Assembly (NCBI GenBank): GCA_947630645.1
Contig: CANRIF010000007.1
Coordinates: forward strand, 1-46,801
DNA: 46,801 bases
Reading direction: 5' to 3'
From: an uncultured Oscillospiraceae bacterium
GTDB taxonomy: Bacteria > Bacillota > Clostridia > Oscillospirales > Oscillospiraceae
Shown here: piece after piece, positions 8,314-16,649 of the stretch
Position numbering within the stretch: the first letter of the stretch is position 1
How the letters are laid out: each line of letters begins with the position of its first letter
Program-made: the position numbers and the translations under genes
Notes under the pieces: generated by a model
What the model was told of the DNA's origin: nothing
Seen by the model: only the letters and a program-made list of their open reading frames with translations
Databases searched by the model: none

Positions 8314-9231
8314 TCAGACCTCCATCGGGTGACCCAGCAGCCAGGCCCCCGCCGCCATACGCTTGCCGCCGGCCGCCTGCAGCTCGGTGATACGCACCCT
8401 CTCGCCGCCTCCGCAGGCCACCTCGATGCCCGTCTTTCCGGCGGAAAGCACCGTTCCCGGCGCCTTGTCGGTATGCCCGTCCGCGGGCTGGGCGGCGAAT
8501 AATTTGAAGTTCGTCCCGGCCAGGTCCGCCGTAGCGCAGGGCCAGGGCTGCATCCCGTAGATGTGCCGCAGCACCATGCGGGCGGGCTTCGTCCAGTCCA
8601 CAGGCGACTCCTCCCGGGACAGCGGCGGCGCATAAGTGGCCGCCTCGCCGTTTTGCGGGGTCCGGGGCGCCGTGCCGGCCTCGATGGCCCGCAGCGTCTT
8701 TACCAGCAGTTCCGCGCCCATGGGCGCCAGGCGGTCAAAGAGCTGGCCGCTGGTCTCTCCCTCGGCGATGGCAGTCTCGTCGGTGAAGATGATATCCCCC
8801 TCGTCCATGCCGGAGGAGAGGTACATGGTGGTCACGCCTGTGACCTCCTCCCCCGCCAGCACCGCCCGCTGGATGGGGGCGCTGCCCCGGTATTTGGGCA
8901 GGAGCGAACCGTGGACGTTGACGCAACCGTACCTCGGCAGCGACAAGATGTCGTCCGGCAGGATGCGGCCGTAAGCCACCACGGCGATCACGTCCGGCGC
9001 AAGCGTTCGCAGCGTTTCCAGCGCCGTGCCGTCCCGCAGCTTCTCCGGCTGGTACACGGGCAGCCCCGCCGCCAGCGCCGTCTCCTTCACGGCGCAGGGG
9101 GCCAGCTTATGGCCCCTGTCCCGGGGCTTGTCCGGCTGGCAGAACACCGCCGCCACGTCGAAGCTCTCGTCTATGAGTTTTTGCAGGGAACAGGCCGCGA
9201 AATCCGGCGTCCCCATAAAGACGATCCTCAT
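8314..9231 (-). CDS. fmt: Methionyl-tRNA formyltransferase
   Basis: Fmt transfers the formyl group of 10-formyl-THF to initiator Met-tRNA. The 305-residue product begins MRIVFMGTPDFAACSL, typical of the family, and carries the folate-site segment VNVHGSLLPKYRGSAPI near residues 105-125, with the catalytic Asn/His, plus a C-terminal tRNA-contacting domain. The start overlaps the def stop by four bases (ATGA), so formylation and deformylation genes are translationally coupled. Confidence 0.96.
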   Translation of the reverse strand: MRIVFMGTPDFAACSLQKLIDESFDVAAVFCQPDKPRDRGHKLAPCAVKETALAAGLPVYQPEKLRDGTALETLRTLAPDVIAVVAYGRILPDDILSLPRYGCVNVHGSLLPKYRGSAPIQRAVLAGEEVTGVTTMYLSSGMDEGDIIFTDETAIAEGETSGQLFDRLAPMGAELLVKTLRAIEAGTAPRTPQNGEAATYAPPLSREESPVDWTKPARMVLRHIYGMQPWPCATADLAGTNFKLFAAQPADGHTDKAPGTVLSAGKTGIEVACGGGERVRITELQAAGGKRMAAGAWLLGHPMEV

Positions 9232-9764
9232 GCCTGCTCCTCTTGCTCCTGGGCCTGCTCCTGGCGCTGGGCGTCATAGTAGGCGCTCAATTCCTCGTCC
9301 GTCATGATGTGGTCGCACAGCTCGGTGAACATATGCCCGTCCAGATGGTCGCACTCATGGCAGAACGCCCGGGCGGTCAGGCCGTCGCCCTCTATCTCAA
9401 AGAAGTCCCCGTTCCGGTCCTGGGCACGGACCTTCACGTGCATGGGCCGCTTCACCATGCCGAAGGAGCCGGGCACGGACAGGCACCCCTCCGGGTTCTC
9501 CTGCTCTCCTTCGGTCTCGATGATCTGGGGGTTGACCAGCTCGACCACATATTCCTCGCCCTCGGGCGTGTTTGTCTCCAGCACCACCACCGCCCGGCGC
9601 AGCACCCCCACCTGGGGCGCGGCCAGGCCCACGCCGTCGGCCTCCAGCATGGTCTCGGCCATGTCGTCCAGCAGCTGATGCAGCCGCTCGTTGAAATCCG
9701 TCACGGGGCGGCAGCGTTTGGTAAGGGCCTCCTCGCCCTGCTTGAGAATGTTGCGAAGCGCCAT
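9228..9764 (-). CDS. def: Peptide deformylase
   Basis: The 178-residue enzyme removes the N-formyl group from nascent proteins. All three motifs are present: GVGLAAPQVG (45-54), EGCLSVP with metal ligand C94, and HECDH with H136, E137 and H140. A short Gln/Glu-rich tail ends the protein. GGAGAGG precedes the ATG. It lies 15 bases after priA and overlaps fmt. Confidence 0.96.
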   Translation of the reverse strand: MALRNILKQGEEALTKRCRPVTDFNERLHQLLDDMAETMLEADGVGLAAPQVGVLRRAVVVLETNTPEGEEYVVELVNPQIIETEGEQENPEGCLSVPGSFGMVKRPMHVKVRAQDRNGDFFEIEGDGLTARAFCHECDHLDGHMFTELCDHIMTDEELSAYYDAQRQEQAQEQEEQA

Positions 9765-9779
9765 AAGAAACCTCTCCTG

Positions 9780-12233
9780 TCAGTTCAAGGGGTCCAGGTC
9801 CGCGTACACGGACACGCCCCTGTATCGTTTTCCGTCGTTGAAATCCGTCAGCGCCCGGTCCACCGCGGCGCGGACGGTCCGGGATTCCGGACACTTCACC
9901 GTCACCCGGTAGCGCCAGGCATTGTTCACCTTGGCGATGGGCAGCGGCGCGGGCCCCAGCACCTGGGCCTCGGGGATGTCTCCCAGCATGACCAGCATGG
10001 CGGCGCGGATATCCCGGCAGCAGCGCACCACCGCCGCCTCATCCGGGCCGGTGGCCGTCAGCACGAAAAGGTCCGCGAAGGGCGGCGATCCCGTCAGCCG
10101 GCGCAGGCCGATCTCCCCCTGGTAAAAGCTCTCGTAATCCTGCCTCGCGGCCTGACGGATGATCTGGTTTTCCGGCGTGAAGGTCTGGATCACGGCCCGG
10201 CCCGGCTTTTCAAACCGGCCGCTGCGGCCGATCACCTGGGTGATCAGGGAGAAGGTCCGCTCCCCCGCCCGGTATTCGCTGCTATACAGGCTCTGGTCGG
10301 CGTTGAGTACCCCCACCAGGGTGACGTTTTCAAAATTCAGCCCCTTGGTGACCATCTGCGTCCCCACCAGGATTGGGATGCGCTGGACCCGGAACTGCTC
10401 AAAAAGCGCCCGGTGGCTCCCCACAGGGGCCACGGTGTCCGTGTCCATGCGAAGGATGGGCGTGCCGGGAAACAGTTCCTCCAGCTCTTGCACCACCTTC
10501 TGGGTGCCGGTGCCGATGTAGTTGAGTTTCCCGCCGCAGGCGGGACAGGCGCTGTCCACCCGCTGCACATGGCCGCAGTAGTGGCACATGAGCCGGTCGC
10601 CCACGCTGTGATAGGTCAGCGCCGCGGTGCAGTTGGGACACTTATAAGTATACCCGCACTCGCCGCAGGTCACCAGTTTGCTGGCCCCCCGGCGGTTGAG
10701 GAACAAAATGGACTGCTCCCCCCGGCTGATATTCTCCGTCAGTTCGTCCCGCAGAAGAGAACTGATGCTGGTGCCGTTGCCGCTTTTCAGTTCCCGGCGC
10801 ATATCTGCGATACGGACCTCGGGCAGGTGCATGGCGTTGTAGCGGTCCGGGAGGGTGAAAAGGCCGTAGCGGCCCGTCTCGGCGTGATAGCGGGAGCAAA
10901 CGTCCGGCGTGGCGCTGCCCAGGAGCAGCAGGGCGTTGGACCGGGCGCAGAGGAACTTCGCCACGTCCCGGGCGTGATAGCGGGGGCTGGTCTCGGATTT
11001 ATAGGTGTCCTCCTGCTCCTCGTCGATGATCACGGCCCCCAGGTCCGACACCGGCGCGAAGATGGCGCTGCGGGTGCCGATGACCACCCGGGCCGCCTTG
11101 TCCCGGATGCGCCGCCACTCGTCGTACCGCTCCCCCATGGAGAGCGAGGAGTGCAGCACCGCGATGTTCTCACCGAAGTGGGCGGAGAAGGTCTGGAGCA
11201 TCTGGGGGGTCAGGGCGATCTCCGGCACCAGGAAGATGGCGGACTTGCCCCGGTCCAGCATGGCCTGGATCAGGTGGATATAGATGGTGGTCTTGCCGCT
11301 GCCCGTGACGCCGAAAAGCAGCGCCGCCCGGGGCTTTGTGCCGTCCGCCAGGGCCAGGATGCCGTCAAAGGCCGCCTTCTGGGCCTGGTTCAGCACCGGC
11401 AGGGGCCGCGCCTCGCCCACGGGGTAATCGGGGCGACGATATGTCGCCTCCTTGGTCAGGGTCAACAGCCCCTTCTCCGCCAGCCGCCGGACGGTGTCTC
11501 GTCCCGCGCCGGTGAAGTAGCACAGGTCGGCCACGCTGGCCTCGCCCATCTCCGCCAGCACCCGCAGTACGGCGGCCTGGCGCACGGCCCGGCCGGACTT
11601 GGCCGACAGTTCCATGGCCTTCTCGCCGCTTACGGCCAGCCGCGCCCGGAGGATGGTCCTCTCTCCGGCCCGGCGGGAGGCGCCGGCGTCCGCGCACAGC
11701 ACGCCCTTTTTCACCAGCGACGCCAGGGCGGGGCCGGGATTTTTTGCGCCGAACACCGCCTCGATGTCCGCCAGTTCGCACCGGCCGCCGTGGCCGGTCA
11801 CCGCGTCCAGCACAAGGCTCTCCGCCTTGCCTGACGCCGCGGCGTAAGCGTCGTCACGGTCCATACCGCCGGCCAGGCAGTACACCGGCCAGACGCTGTA
11901 CCACAGGCCCGCCGGGAGCATGGCCCGCACCGCGTCCATGACCGTACAGAAAAAACGCTCCCGCATCCAAAGGGCCAGCTTCAGCTGGCTCTCGGTGAGG
12001 AGCGGTTCTTCGTCCAGCACCTCCAGCACCGGCTTGAGCCGCCGGCCGTCGGACCCTCCGCCCAGGGCAAGCACCACGCCCTCCCGGGGACGGCTGCCGC
12101 CAAAAGGCACCGCCACCCGGACGCCCGGGCGCACCGCGTCCCGCAGCCGCTCCGGTACGGAGTAGGTATAGGGCCGGTCCACCCAGTAGGTCACATCTGC
12201 GACAGCTATACGCGCTGTCAGGTCATTCGTCAC
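9780..12233 (-). CDS. priA: PriA primosomal helicase (replication restart)
   Basis: The 817-residue protein has an N-terminal 3'-DNA-binding domain, a superfamily 2 helicase core with Walker A GVTGSGKT (308-315) and a DEEQ Walker B box, and an embedded zinc-binding region with paired cysteines (CGECGY..CPNC, CHYCG, CPACGG; about 525-565). PriA rebuilds the replisome at stalled or recombined forks. The start is GTG at 12233, with GGGAG upstream; no closer ATG suits the family N-terminus (conserved ADVTYWVDRPYTYSVP). It follows rpoZ in the common Firmicute gmk-rpoZ-priA-def-fmt order. Confidence 0.96.
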   Translation of the reverse strand: MTNDLTARIAVADVTYWVDRPYTYSVPERLRDAVRPGVRVAVPFGGSRPREGVVLALGGGSDGRRLKPVLEVLDEEPLLTESQLKLALWMRERFFCTVMDAVRAMLPAGLWYSVWPVYCLAGGMDRDDAYAAASGKAESLVLDAVTGHGGRCELADIEAVFGAKNPGPALASLVKKGVLCADAGASRRAGERTILRARLAVSGEKAMELSAKSGRAVRQAAVLRVLAEMGEASVADLCYFTGAGRDTVRRLAEKGLLTLTKEATYRRPDYPVGEARPLPVLNQAQKAAFDGILALADGTKPRAALLFGVTGSGKTTIYIHLIQAMLDRGKSAIFLVPEIALTPQMLQTFSAHFGENIAVLHSSLSMGERYDEWRRIRDKAARVVIGTRSAIFAPVSDLGAVIIDEEQEDTYKSETSPRYHARDVAKFLCARSNALLLLGSATPDVCSRYHAETGRYGLFTLPDRYNAMHLPEVRIADMRRELKSGNGTSISSLLRDELTENISRGEQSILFLNRRGASKLVTCGECGYTYKCPNCTAALTYHSVGDRLMCHYCGHVQRVDSACPACGGKLNYIGTGTQKVVQELEELFPGTPILRMDTDTVAPVGSHRALFEQFRVQRIPILVGTQMVTKGLNFENVTLVGVLNADQSLYSSEYRAGERTFSLITQVIGRSGRFEKPGRAVIQTFTPENQIIRQAARQDYESFYQGEIGLRRLTGSPPFADLFVLTATGPDEAAVVRCCRDIRAAMLVMLGDIPEAQVLGPAPLPIAKVNNAWRYRVTVKCPESRTVRAAVDRALTDFNDGKRYRGVSVYADLDPLN

Positions 12234-12252
12234 GGCAGCGGCTCCCGATGGT

Positions 12253-12462
12253 TCAGTCGACGCTGTCCTCGCCGCTGTTGGCGGTGAGCTTTCCGGTGTA
12301 CACCTCGTCGATGGCGGCGGAGACGGGCTTCTTGGTCAGGGGCTCGCCGGAATTTTCCGCCTCGGCGGAGATGGCCCGGGCGCGCTTTGCCACCAGGTTG
12401 ATAAGGGCGTAACGGCTGCCGACCTTGTTCACCAGGTCGGCCACAGGGGGATAGAGCATCAT
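12253..12462 (-). CDS. rpoZ: RNA polymerase omega subunit
   Basis: The 69-residue protein carries the omega core: VNKVGSRYALINLVAKRAR, then a short loop and the helix KPVSAAIDEVYTGKL. Omega assists assembly of beta-prime into RNA polymerase and contributes to stringent control in some bacteria. It starts with two ATG codons; the first overlaps the gmk stop by four bases. The GGAG site lies about ten bases upstream. Confidence 0.93.
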   Translation of the reverse strand: MMLYPPVADLVNKVGSRYALINLVAKRARAISAEAENSGEPLTKKPVSAAIDEVYTGKLTANSGEDSVD

Positions 12463-13073
12463 ATCGATCGATCTCCTTTTTCAATGAATGCAAGTCTTTT
12501 TTCGCTCCGGCAGAGTTCGGCGGTGATGATGGCGTCCAACTCCGCTGCGGCTTTATCCGCGTCGTCGTTCACGACGATGTAGGTGTAATTCTTCGCCAGG
12601 GGGTACTCCCGGCGAGCCCGGGCGAGACGGCCTAGGATCTTCTCCTCCGGATCGGTCCCCCGGCCCCGGAGACGGCGCTCCAGCTCCGCGAGGCTGGGCG
12701 GGCAGAGGAACACGCTCACCGCATCCGGCCGCTTGGCCATCACCTGGGCCGCGCCCTGGACCTCGATGTCCAGCAGCACGTTCCAGCCCGCCGCCAGGCT
12801 CTCCTCCACCGGCTGCGCCGGGGTGCCGTAGCAGTTGCCCACGTACTCCGCGTGTTCCAAAAACGCATCCCGGGCGACGAGTTCGTCGAAGGCCTCCCGG
12901 GTCAGGAAGAAGTAGTCCTTTCCGTCCGTCTCCCCCGGCCTGGCCGGGCGGGTGGTGGCGGAGACAGAAAAACGCACGTCCCCCCGCCGCTTCATCATCC
13001 CGGCGATGACGGTGCTTTTCCCGGCGCCCGACGGGCCGGACAGCACGATCAGCACGCCCCGTTTATCGCCCAT
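12459..13073 (-). CDS. gmk: Guanylate kinase
   Basis: Gmk converts GMP to GDP. The 204-residue product has the P-loop SGPSGAGKST near residues 12-21, followed by the GMP-binding SVSATTRPARPGETDGKDY and DIEVQGA motifs. I set the start at the ATG at 13073, preceded by GGAGAGGGAGGCGG; it lies inside the last codons of remA, giving an 11-base overlap. The next gene, rpoZ, overlaps its stop by four bases. Confidence 0.96.
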   Translation of the reverse strand: MGDKRGVLIVLSGPSGAGKSTVIAGMMKRRGDVRFSVSATTRPARPGETDGKDYFFLTREAFDELVARDAFLEHAEYVGNCYGTPAQPVEESLAAGWNVLLDIEVQGAAQVMAKRPDAVSVFLCPPSLAELERRLRGRGTDPEEKILGRLARARREYPLAKNYTYIVVNDDADKAAAELDAIITAELCRSEKRLAFIEKGDRSI

Positions 13074-13320
13074 GGTCCGCCTCCCTCTCCCCAGCGGCAC
13101 GGGCGGATACCTCGTCGGGCGTCAGCGGGCACAGGATCACGGCGCCGCTGTCCATGATCAGGACCGTCTCGGTCTTGCGGCCATAGGTGGCGTCGACCAG
13201 CTTCCCGTCCTCCTTCGCCTGGGCCACCACCCGCTTGATGGGGTTGGAGTCCGGGCTGACCGCCGCGATCAGGCGGGCCGGCGAGATATAGCTGCCGAAG
13301 CCGATGGAAATGAGCTTCAT
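13063..13320 (-). CDS. remA: RemA/DUF370 family DNA-binding regulator
   Basis: The 85-residue protein matches the RemA (DUF370) family: MKLISIGFGSYISPARLIAAVSP, then SNPIKRVV and the conserved ATYGRKTETVLIMDSG. In Bacillus subtilis RemA is an oligomeric DNA-binding activator of matrix and osmoprotection genes; in Clostridia its targets are not known. The yicC-remA-gmk-rpoZ order is the standard Firmicute one. The C-terminus extends slightly into gmk. GAGGT lies seven bases before the start. Confidence 0.92.
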   Translation of the reverse strand: MKLISIGFGSYISPARLIAAVSPDSNPIKRVVAQAKEDGKLVDATYGRKTETVLIMDSGAVILCPLTPDEVSARAAGEREADHGR

Positions 13321-13330
13321 GGACGGGACC

Positions 13331-14209
13331 TCACTCGATGTTCTGTATCTGTTCGCGGATCTTCTCCAGTTCCGCCTTCATGTCGATGACCGTCTTGGCG
13401 ATGGCGCTGTCGGCGCACTTGGAGCCGGTGGTGTTGGCCTCCCGGTTCATCTCCTGGGTGAGGAAGTCCAGCTTCCGCCCCGCCGGGGACCCGGCCGCCA
13501 GCATCTGGCGGAACTGGGCGATGTGGCTGCGAAGCCGCACCGTCTCCTCATCCACCGCCACCTTGTCGGCGTAGATGGCCGCCTCCTGGAGGATGCGCCC
13601 CTCGTCCACGGCCGTGTCCGCCAGCACCTCCCGCATCCGGCCCAGGAGTTTCTCCCGGTACTCGGCCACGGTCTGGGGCGAACGGGCCTCCACGGCGGAC
13701 ACCAGCTTTTCCAGCGTGTCCAGCTTACCGGATATGTCCTCCGCCAGTTTACGCCCCTCCCGGACGCGCATCCCGTCGAATTCCTCCAGCGCCTGGCCCA
13801 GGACCGCGCCGATGGCGCGGCTCACCGCGTCCCGGTCGGTGTCGGTCTTCTCCGTGGACAGCACCTCGGGGAACCGCACCAGGTTCAGCGCGGAGACCTC
13901 CCCGTCCAGGCCGTATTTCTCCGCCGTGCCGCGCACGGCACGCAGATACGCCTCCGCCAGGTTCTCATTGACCCGGATGACCGCCTGCTCCGCCTTGGAG
14001 GTGTCCACCGTGATGAACACGTCCACCTTGCCCCGGCTGATCTTCTCCGCCACGGCGGCGCGGACGGCCTCCTCCGCAAACAGGCAGCTTTTCGGCAGGC
14101 GCACCGACACATCCAGATAGCGGTTGTTGACGCTCTTCAGTTCCGCCGTCACCGCGATGGCGTCCAGCTCGCCCTTGGCGCCGCCGTAGCCAGTCATGCT
14201 CTTGATCAT
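13331..14209 (-). CDS. yicC: YicC family endoribonuclease-like protein
   Basis: The 292-residue product begins MIKSMTGYGGAKGE, diagnostic for the YicC family, and ends with the conserved C-terminal DUF1732 segment (FLTQEMNREANTTGSKC and VIDMKAELEKIREQIQNIE). YicC proteins are stress-related endoribonucleases or small-RNA-decay adaptors; Bacillus and E. coli members have been shown to act on RNA. It overlaps the preceding membrane-protein gene by four bases and lies ten bases before remA. Confidence 0.93.
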   Translation of the reverse strand: MIKSMTGYGGAKGELDAIAVTAELKSVNNRYLDVSVRLPKSCLFAEEAVRAAVAEKISRGKVDVFITVDTSKAEQAVIRVNENLAEAYLRAVRGTAEKYGLDGEVSALNLVRFPEVLSTEKTDTDRDAVSRAIGAVLGQALEEFDGMRVREGRKLAEDISGKLDTLEKLVSAVEARSPQTVAEYREKLLGRMREVLADTAVDEGRILQEAAIYADKVAVDEETVRLRSHIAQFRQMLAAGSPAGRKLDFLTQEMNREANTTGSKCADSAIAKTVIDMKAELEKIREQIQNIE

Positions 14210-14709
14210 CGGAAATACCTCGCGATCTTCACTAAGTAGAAGCGGATCAGGGACGAGTACGCTATGTCATAGAGGACGAACACCACCGCCCCCAGCGGGC
14301 AGAGGACGTACCAGGCCAGTTCCCCGCCGGTGAAGGTGAACAGAGCCCTTGCCAGCAGCCAGTAGACCACGAACGCCAGGCCGTACAGCGCCAGCTTGCA
14401 CACCCAGCCCAGCCAGGTCTTGTGGATGCGCTCAAAGAGGCTCTTGGCGATGGGATAGTAGCCGAAAAAGGCGACGTACATGATCGCCCCCGCCCCGGGG
14501 AACAACAGCGCGCCCAGCGCCGCCGTCAGCACGAACACCCCCAGGGACCACTTGACCCCGTACATCATCAGCGTCACGCACACCGGCAGGCTCGCCACCG
14601 CGATCAGCGCCAGCCGCCCCGCGGGCAGCACGGACCCCAACAGCAGCAACACCACGCCGATGGCGGTCAGAATGGCCAGCCGCGCCAGCCGCTTCGTCGT
14701 ATCGTTCAT
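14206..14709 (-). CDS. Integral membrane protein, 167 aa, ECF-S-like or unknown
   Basis: The 167-residue protein is mostly hydrophobic, with about five predicted membrane helices (near 10-35, 38-58, 60-85, 95-125 and 130-160) and a basic C-terminus. The pattern (GVVLLLLGSVLP, then small-residue helices with a GAIMYVAFFGYYP segment) resembles substrate-binding S components of ECF transporters, but no diagnostic motif fixes the substrate or the family. It sits between the J-domain gene and yicC, with one base before it and a 4-base overlap after it, so it is clearly co-transcribed. Function unknown. Confidence 0.75.
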   Translation of the reverse strand: MNDTTKRLARLAILTAIGVVLLLLGSVLPAGRLALIAVASLPVCVTLMMYGVKWSLGVFVLTAALGALLFPGAGAIMYVAFFGYYPIAKSLFERIHKTWLGWVCKLALYGLAFVVYWLLARALFTFTGGELAWYVLCPLGAVVFVLYDIAYSSLIRFYLVKIARYFR

Positions 14710-14710
14710 C

Positions 14711-15364
14711 TCACCGGCACCCGAAGCAGGGGATCAGGTTCCCGCCCATCATCTCGCAGCAGCAGTCCGCGCAGATCAGGTTCTGGCACATATTGCAGGC
14801 CGCGTCGCCGCCCATCATGTCGCCCATGCCGCCCATCGGCCGGTAGGCCTGGCCGCCCTGGTTCATGTACTGCACGGCGTTGCGGTATTCCACGTTGCTG
14901 GGGTCCATGGTGGCGGCGGTGCGGTAATACTGCCCCGCCTGGTCCATCCAGCCCTTGCGCCAGTAGACGCTGCCCATGAGGTAATACCACTCCGCGTCGT
15001 GGGTGGAGATGGCGTTCAGCATGGCCTCCGCCTGGGCCAGGTTGTTGGCGTTGATCAGGGCGCGGATCTGGTTATACTGTGCCCGCCCGGCGCCCTGGCT
15101 CTGGCCGGCGCCCTGGCTCTGGTAGGCGCTGCCGCCGTAGCCGTAGGAGTAGCCGCCGCGGCCTCCGCCGCCCTGCTCCCGGCTCTTGGTGATCGCGTCG
15201 TATGCCTCGTTGATCTCCTTCATCTTCTCGGAGGCAAGGTCCGCCAGTGGGTTGTCGTGGTAGTTGTCGGGATGGTACTTCCTGGCAAGATCGCGGTATG
15301 CCTTTTTGACCTCGTCGTCGCTGGCAGAAGGCGACACGCCCAACACGCTGTAAGGATCGTTCAT
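14711..15364 (-). CDS. J-domain protein with cysteine-rich C-terminal tail
   Basis: The 217-residue protein has an N-terminal J domain (1-65) with an intact HPD motif at 31-33, so it should stimulate a DnaK-type ATPase. A Gly/Tyr/Gln-rich linker (about 70-95, with a QSQGAG tandem repeat) leads to an alpha-helical TPR-like segment (95-165), a Met/Gly-rich stretch and a terminal cysteine cluster (about 188-216: ACNMC, CADCCCE, CFGC). It lacks the DnaJ zinc-finger and client domains, so it is not DnaJ itself. The start at 15364 overlaps the stop of the DUF5685 gene by four bases; the frame is open further upstream but without a better start. Together with the DUF5685 protein it forms a pair also common in related Clostridia. 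Confidence 0.85.
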   Translation of the reverse strand: MNDPYSVLGVSPSASDDEVKKAYRDLARKYHPDNYHDNPLADLASEKMKEINEAYDAITKSREQGGGGRGGYSYGYGGSAYQSQGAGQSQGAGRAQYNQIRALINANNLAQAEAMLNAISTHDAEWYYLMGSVYWRKGWMDQAGQYYRTAATMDPSNVEYRNAVQYMNQGGQAYRPMGGMGDMMGGDAACNMCQNLICADCCCEMMGGNLIPCFGCR

Positions 15365-16248
15365 ATACTGCTCCGTTCTCTGTGTTTTTTCGCGGAGGCC
15401 TTCCACTGGCCGGAGAACACCGCCTGGGTCACCGCCGGAAGGCCAAGATAGATGATGTTGGATACGATGCCGGAATAGATGCCCTCGTCCATCAGGGCGA
15501 AGGCCCCGGCCAGGGCGTTGTGGGAAAGCTGCAATCCGGCGCGGAGCGTCTTTGCGTCCGCCGGGGCCAGCTTGCCCTCCGCCAGATCGAACCGGCGAAG
15601 CAGCGGATTGTACCCGCCCCGGGCCACGTCCTCCGGCAGGTCGTCCACCGCGTCCAGGATGTAGATGATCCGGCCCAGGTGGTATAAAAGCTCGCCCGTG
15701 ATGCGCCGCAGCGGCTCCGTCCGCTGTCCCTCGCCGATGGACCGGAGGATCAGGGCGAACTTGTCCGCCGCCTCGTCCAGGCTGGCGCCGTCCTCCCCCT
15801 CCAGCCGCCGCAGGGCACGGAGGTTCATCTCCACCGCCTCGGCAAAGGCCGGCTGCCGCGCCGCGGCCCTTTTATAGTGCCGCTTTAGGACGCCGCAGGC
15901 CGCCCGGCAGGCCCAGGACACAGGGGCCTTGGCGTCGGCCGCCTCGTCCGCCAGCTTCCACCAGCCAAGGATCACGGTCATGTCCGCCGCCGTCTCCAGG
16001 CTGGCGGCGGACATGGGACAGTCCACCCCACGCACCGGATGGACCGCGCACCGCCGTCGGCAGATGTCCGGCTGCTCCGGCCCGGCCAGGAGCATCGCCA
16101 AAAAGGTGAAGTCATAGTTCACTAGAAACCGGCACGAAAAGCCGTACCGCCGGGCCAGCGTATGACACAGCCCGCAGTACACGCCGTGGTAGCGCTCGTA
16201 TTCGGACACCTTTAGTTCGCCCTTGACCGGGCGGACATAGCCATACAT
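15361..16248 (-). CDS. DUF5685 family protein
   Basis: The 295-residue product begins [18 protein letters not shown] and contains [17 protein letters not shown], which I recognise as the DUF5685 signature. Further cysteines occur in [16 protein letters not shown] (about 80-95). The rest is helical and includes [17 protein letters not shown], an aspartate-rich segment reminiscent of all-helical prenyl-synthase-like or metal-binding proteins; that resemblance is weak. Function unknown. The start overlaps the rseC stop by one base (TGATG). Confidence 0.85.
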   Translation of the reverse strand: MYGYVRPVKGELKVSEYERYHGVYCGLCHTLARRYGFSCRFLVNYDFTFLAMLLAGPEQPDICRRRCAVHPVRGVDCPMSAASLETAADMTVILGWWKLADEAADAKAPVSWACRAACGVLKRHYKRAAARQPAFAEAVEMNLRALRRLEGEDGASLDEAADKFALILRSIGEGQRTEPLRRITGELLYHLGRIIYILDAVDDLPEDVARGGYNPLLRRFDLAEGKLAPADAKTLRAGLQLSHNALAGAFALMDEGIYSGIVSNIIYLGLPAVTQAVFSGQWKASAKKHRERSSI

Positions 16249-16649
16249 CAGTGCTGATAGCCGGTGATCCGGTAGTCGATCTTCTTGTGCCTCCGGCCCA
16301 GCAGCGTCACGATCCCCACGCCCACGGCGCAGGAGAGCAGACTCATGGCGATGCACCGGCCCTGGCTCTGGCCCAGCAGCGCGCCCAGGCCATAGCCCAG
16401 AAACAGCATCACCACCGGGACCATGTAGATGAGCAGCGCCGTCTGCATGATAACGCCGGTCTCGCTCTCGATGATCACGTTCTCCCCCGGCTTGGCGAAG
16501 ATGCTGTTCACCGCCGGGACGAGGATGCGCTTGCCGTAGACACATTCGCCGCAGCCGGAGCAATGGCCGCCGCAGGCGGTGCCGCGCTCCACAGCTACCT
16601 CCGCCAGGCCGTTATCCAGCAGCTTTGTCACGACCCCATTCTGCTTCAT
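16248..16649 (-). CDS. rseC: RseC/SoxR-reducing-system family membrane protein
   Basis: The 133-residue protein matches the RseC family: an N-terminal soluble part with a cysteine motif (CGGHCSGCGEC, about 22-32) that may bind an Fe-S cluster, then two membrane helices (about 68-88 and 95-115). In other bacteria RseC works with the Rnf electron-transfer complex in reducing SoxR; Rnf genes are not in this window. Its start overlaps the cdaR stop by four bases. Confidence 0.85.
   Translation of the reverse strand: MKQNGVVTKLLDNGLAEVAVERGTACGGHCSGCGECVYGKRILVPAVNSIFAKPGENVIIESETGVIMQTALLIYMVPVVMLFLGYGLGALLGQSQGRCIAMSLLSCAVGVGIVTLLGRRHKKIDYRITGYQH

Noticed and set aside
9243-11834. A plus-strand open frame of about 863 codons
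   Set aside because: It is the complement of def and priA, both unmistakable by motif; the translation is low-complexity and matches nothing.
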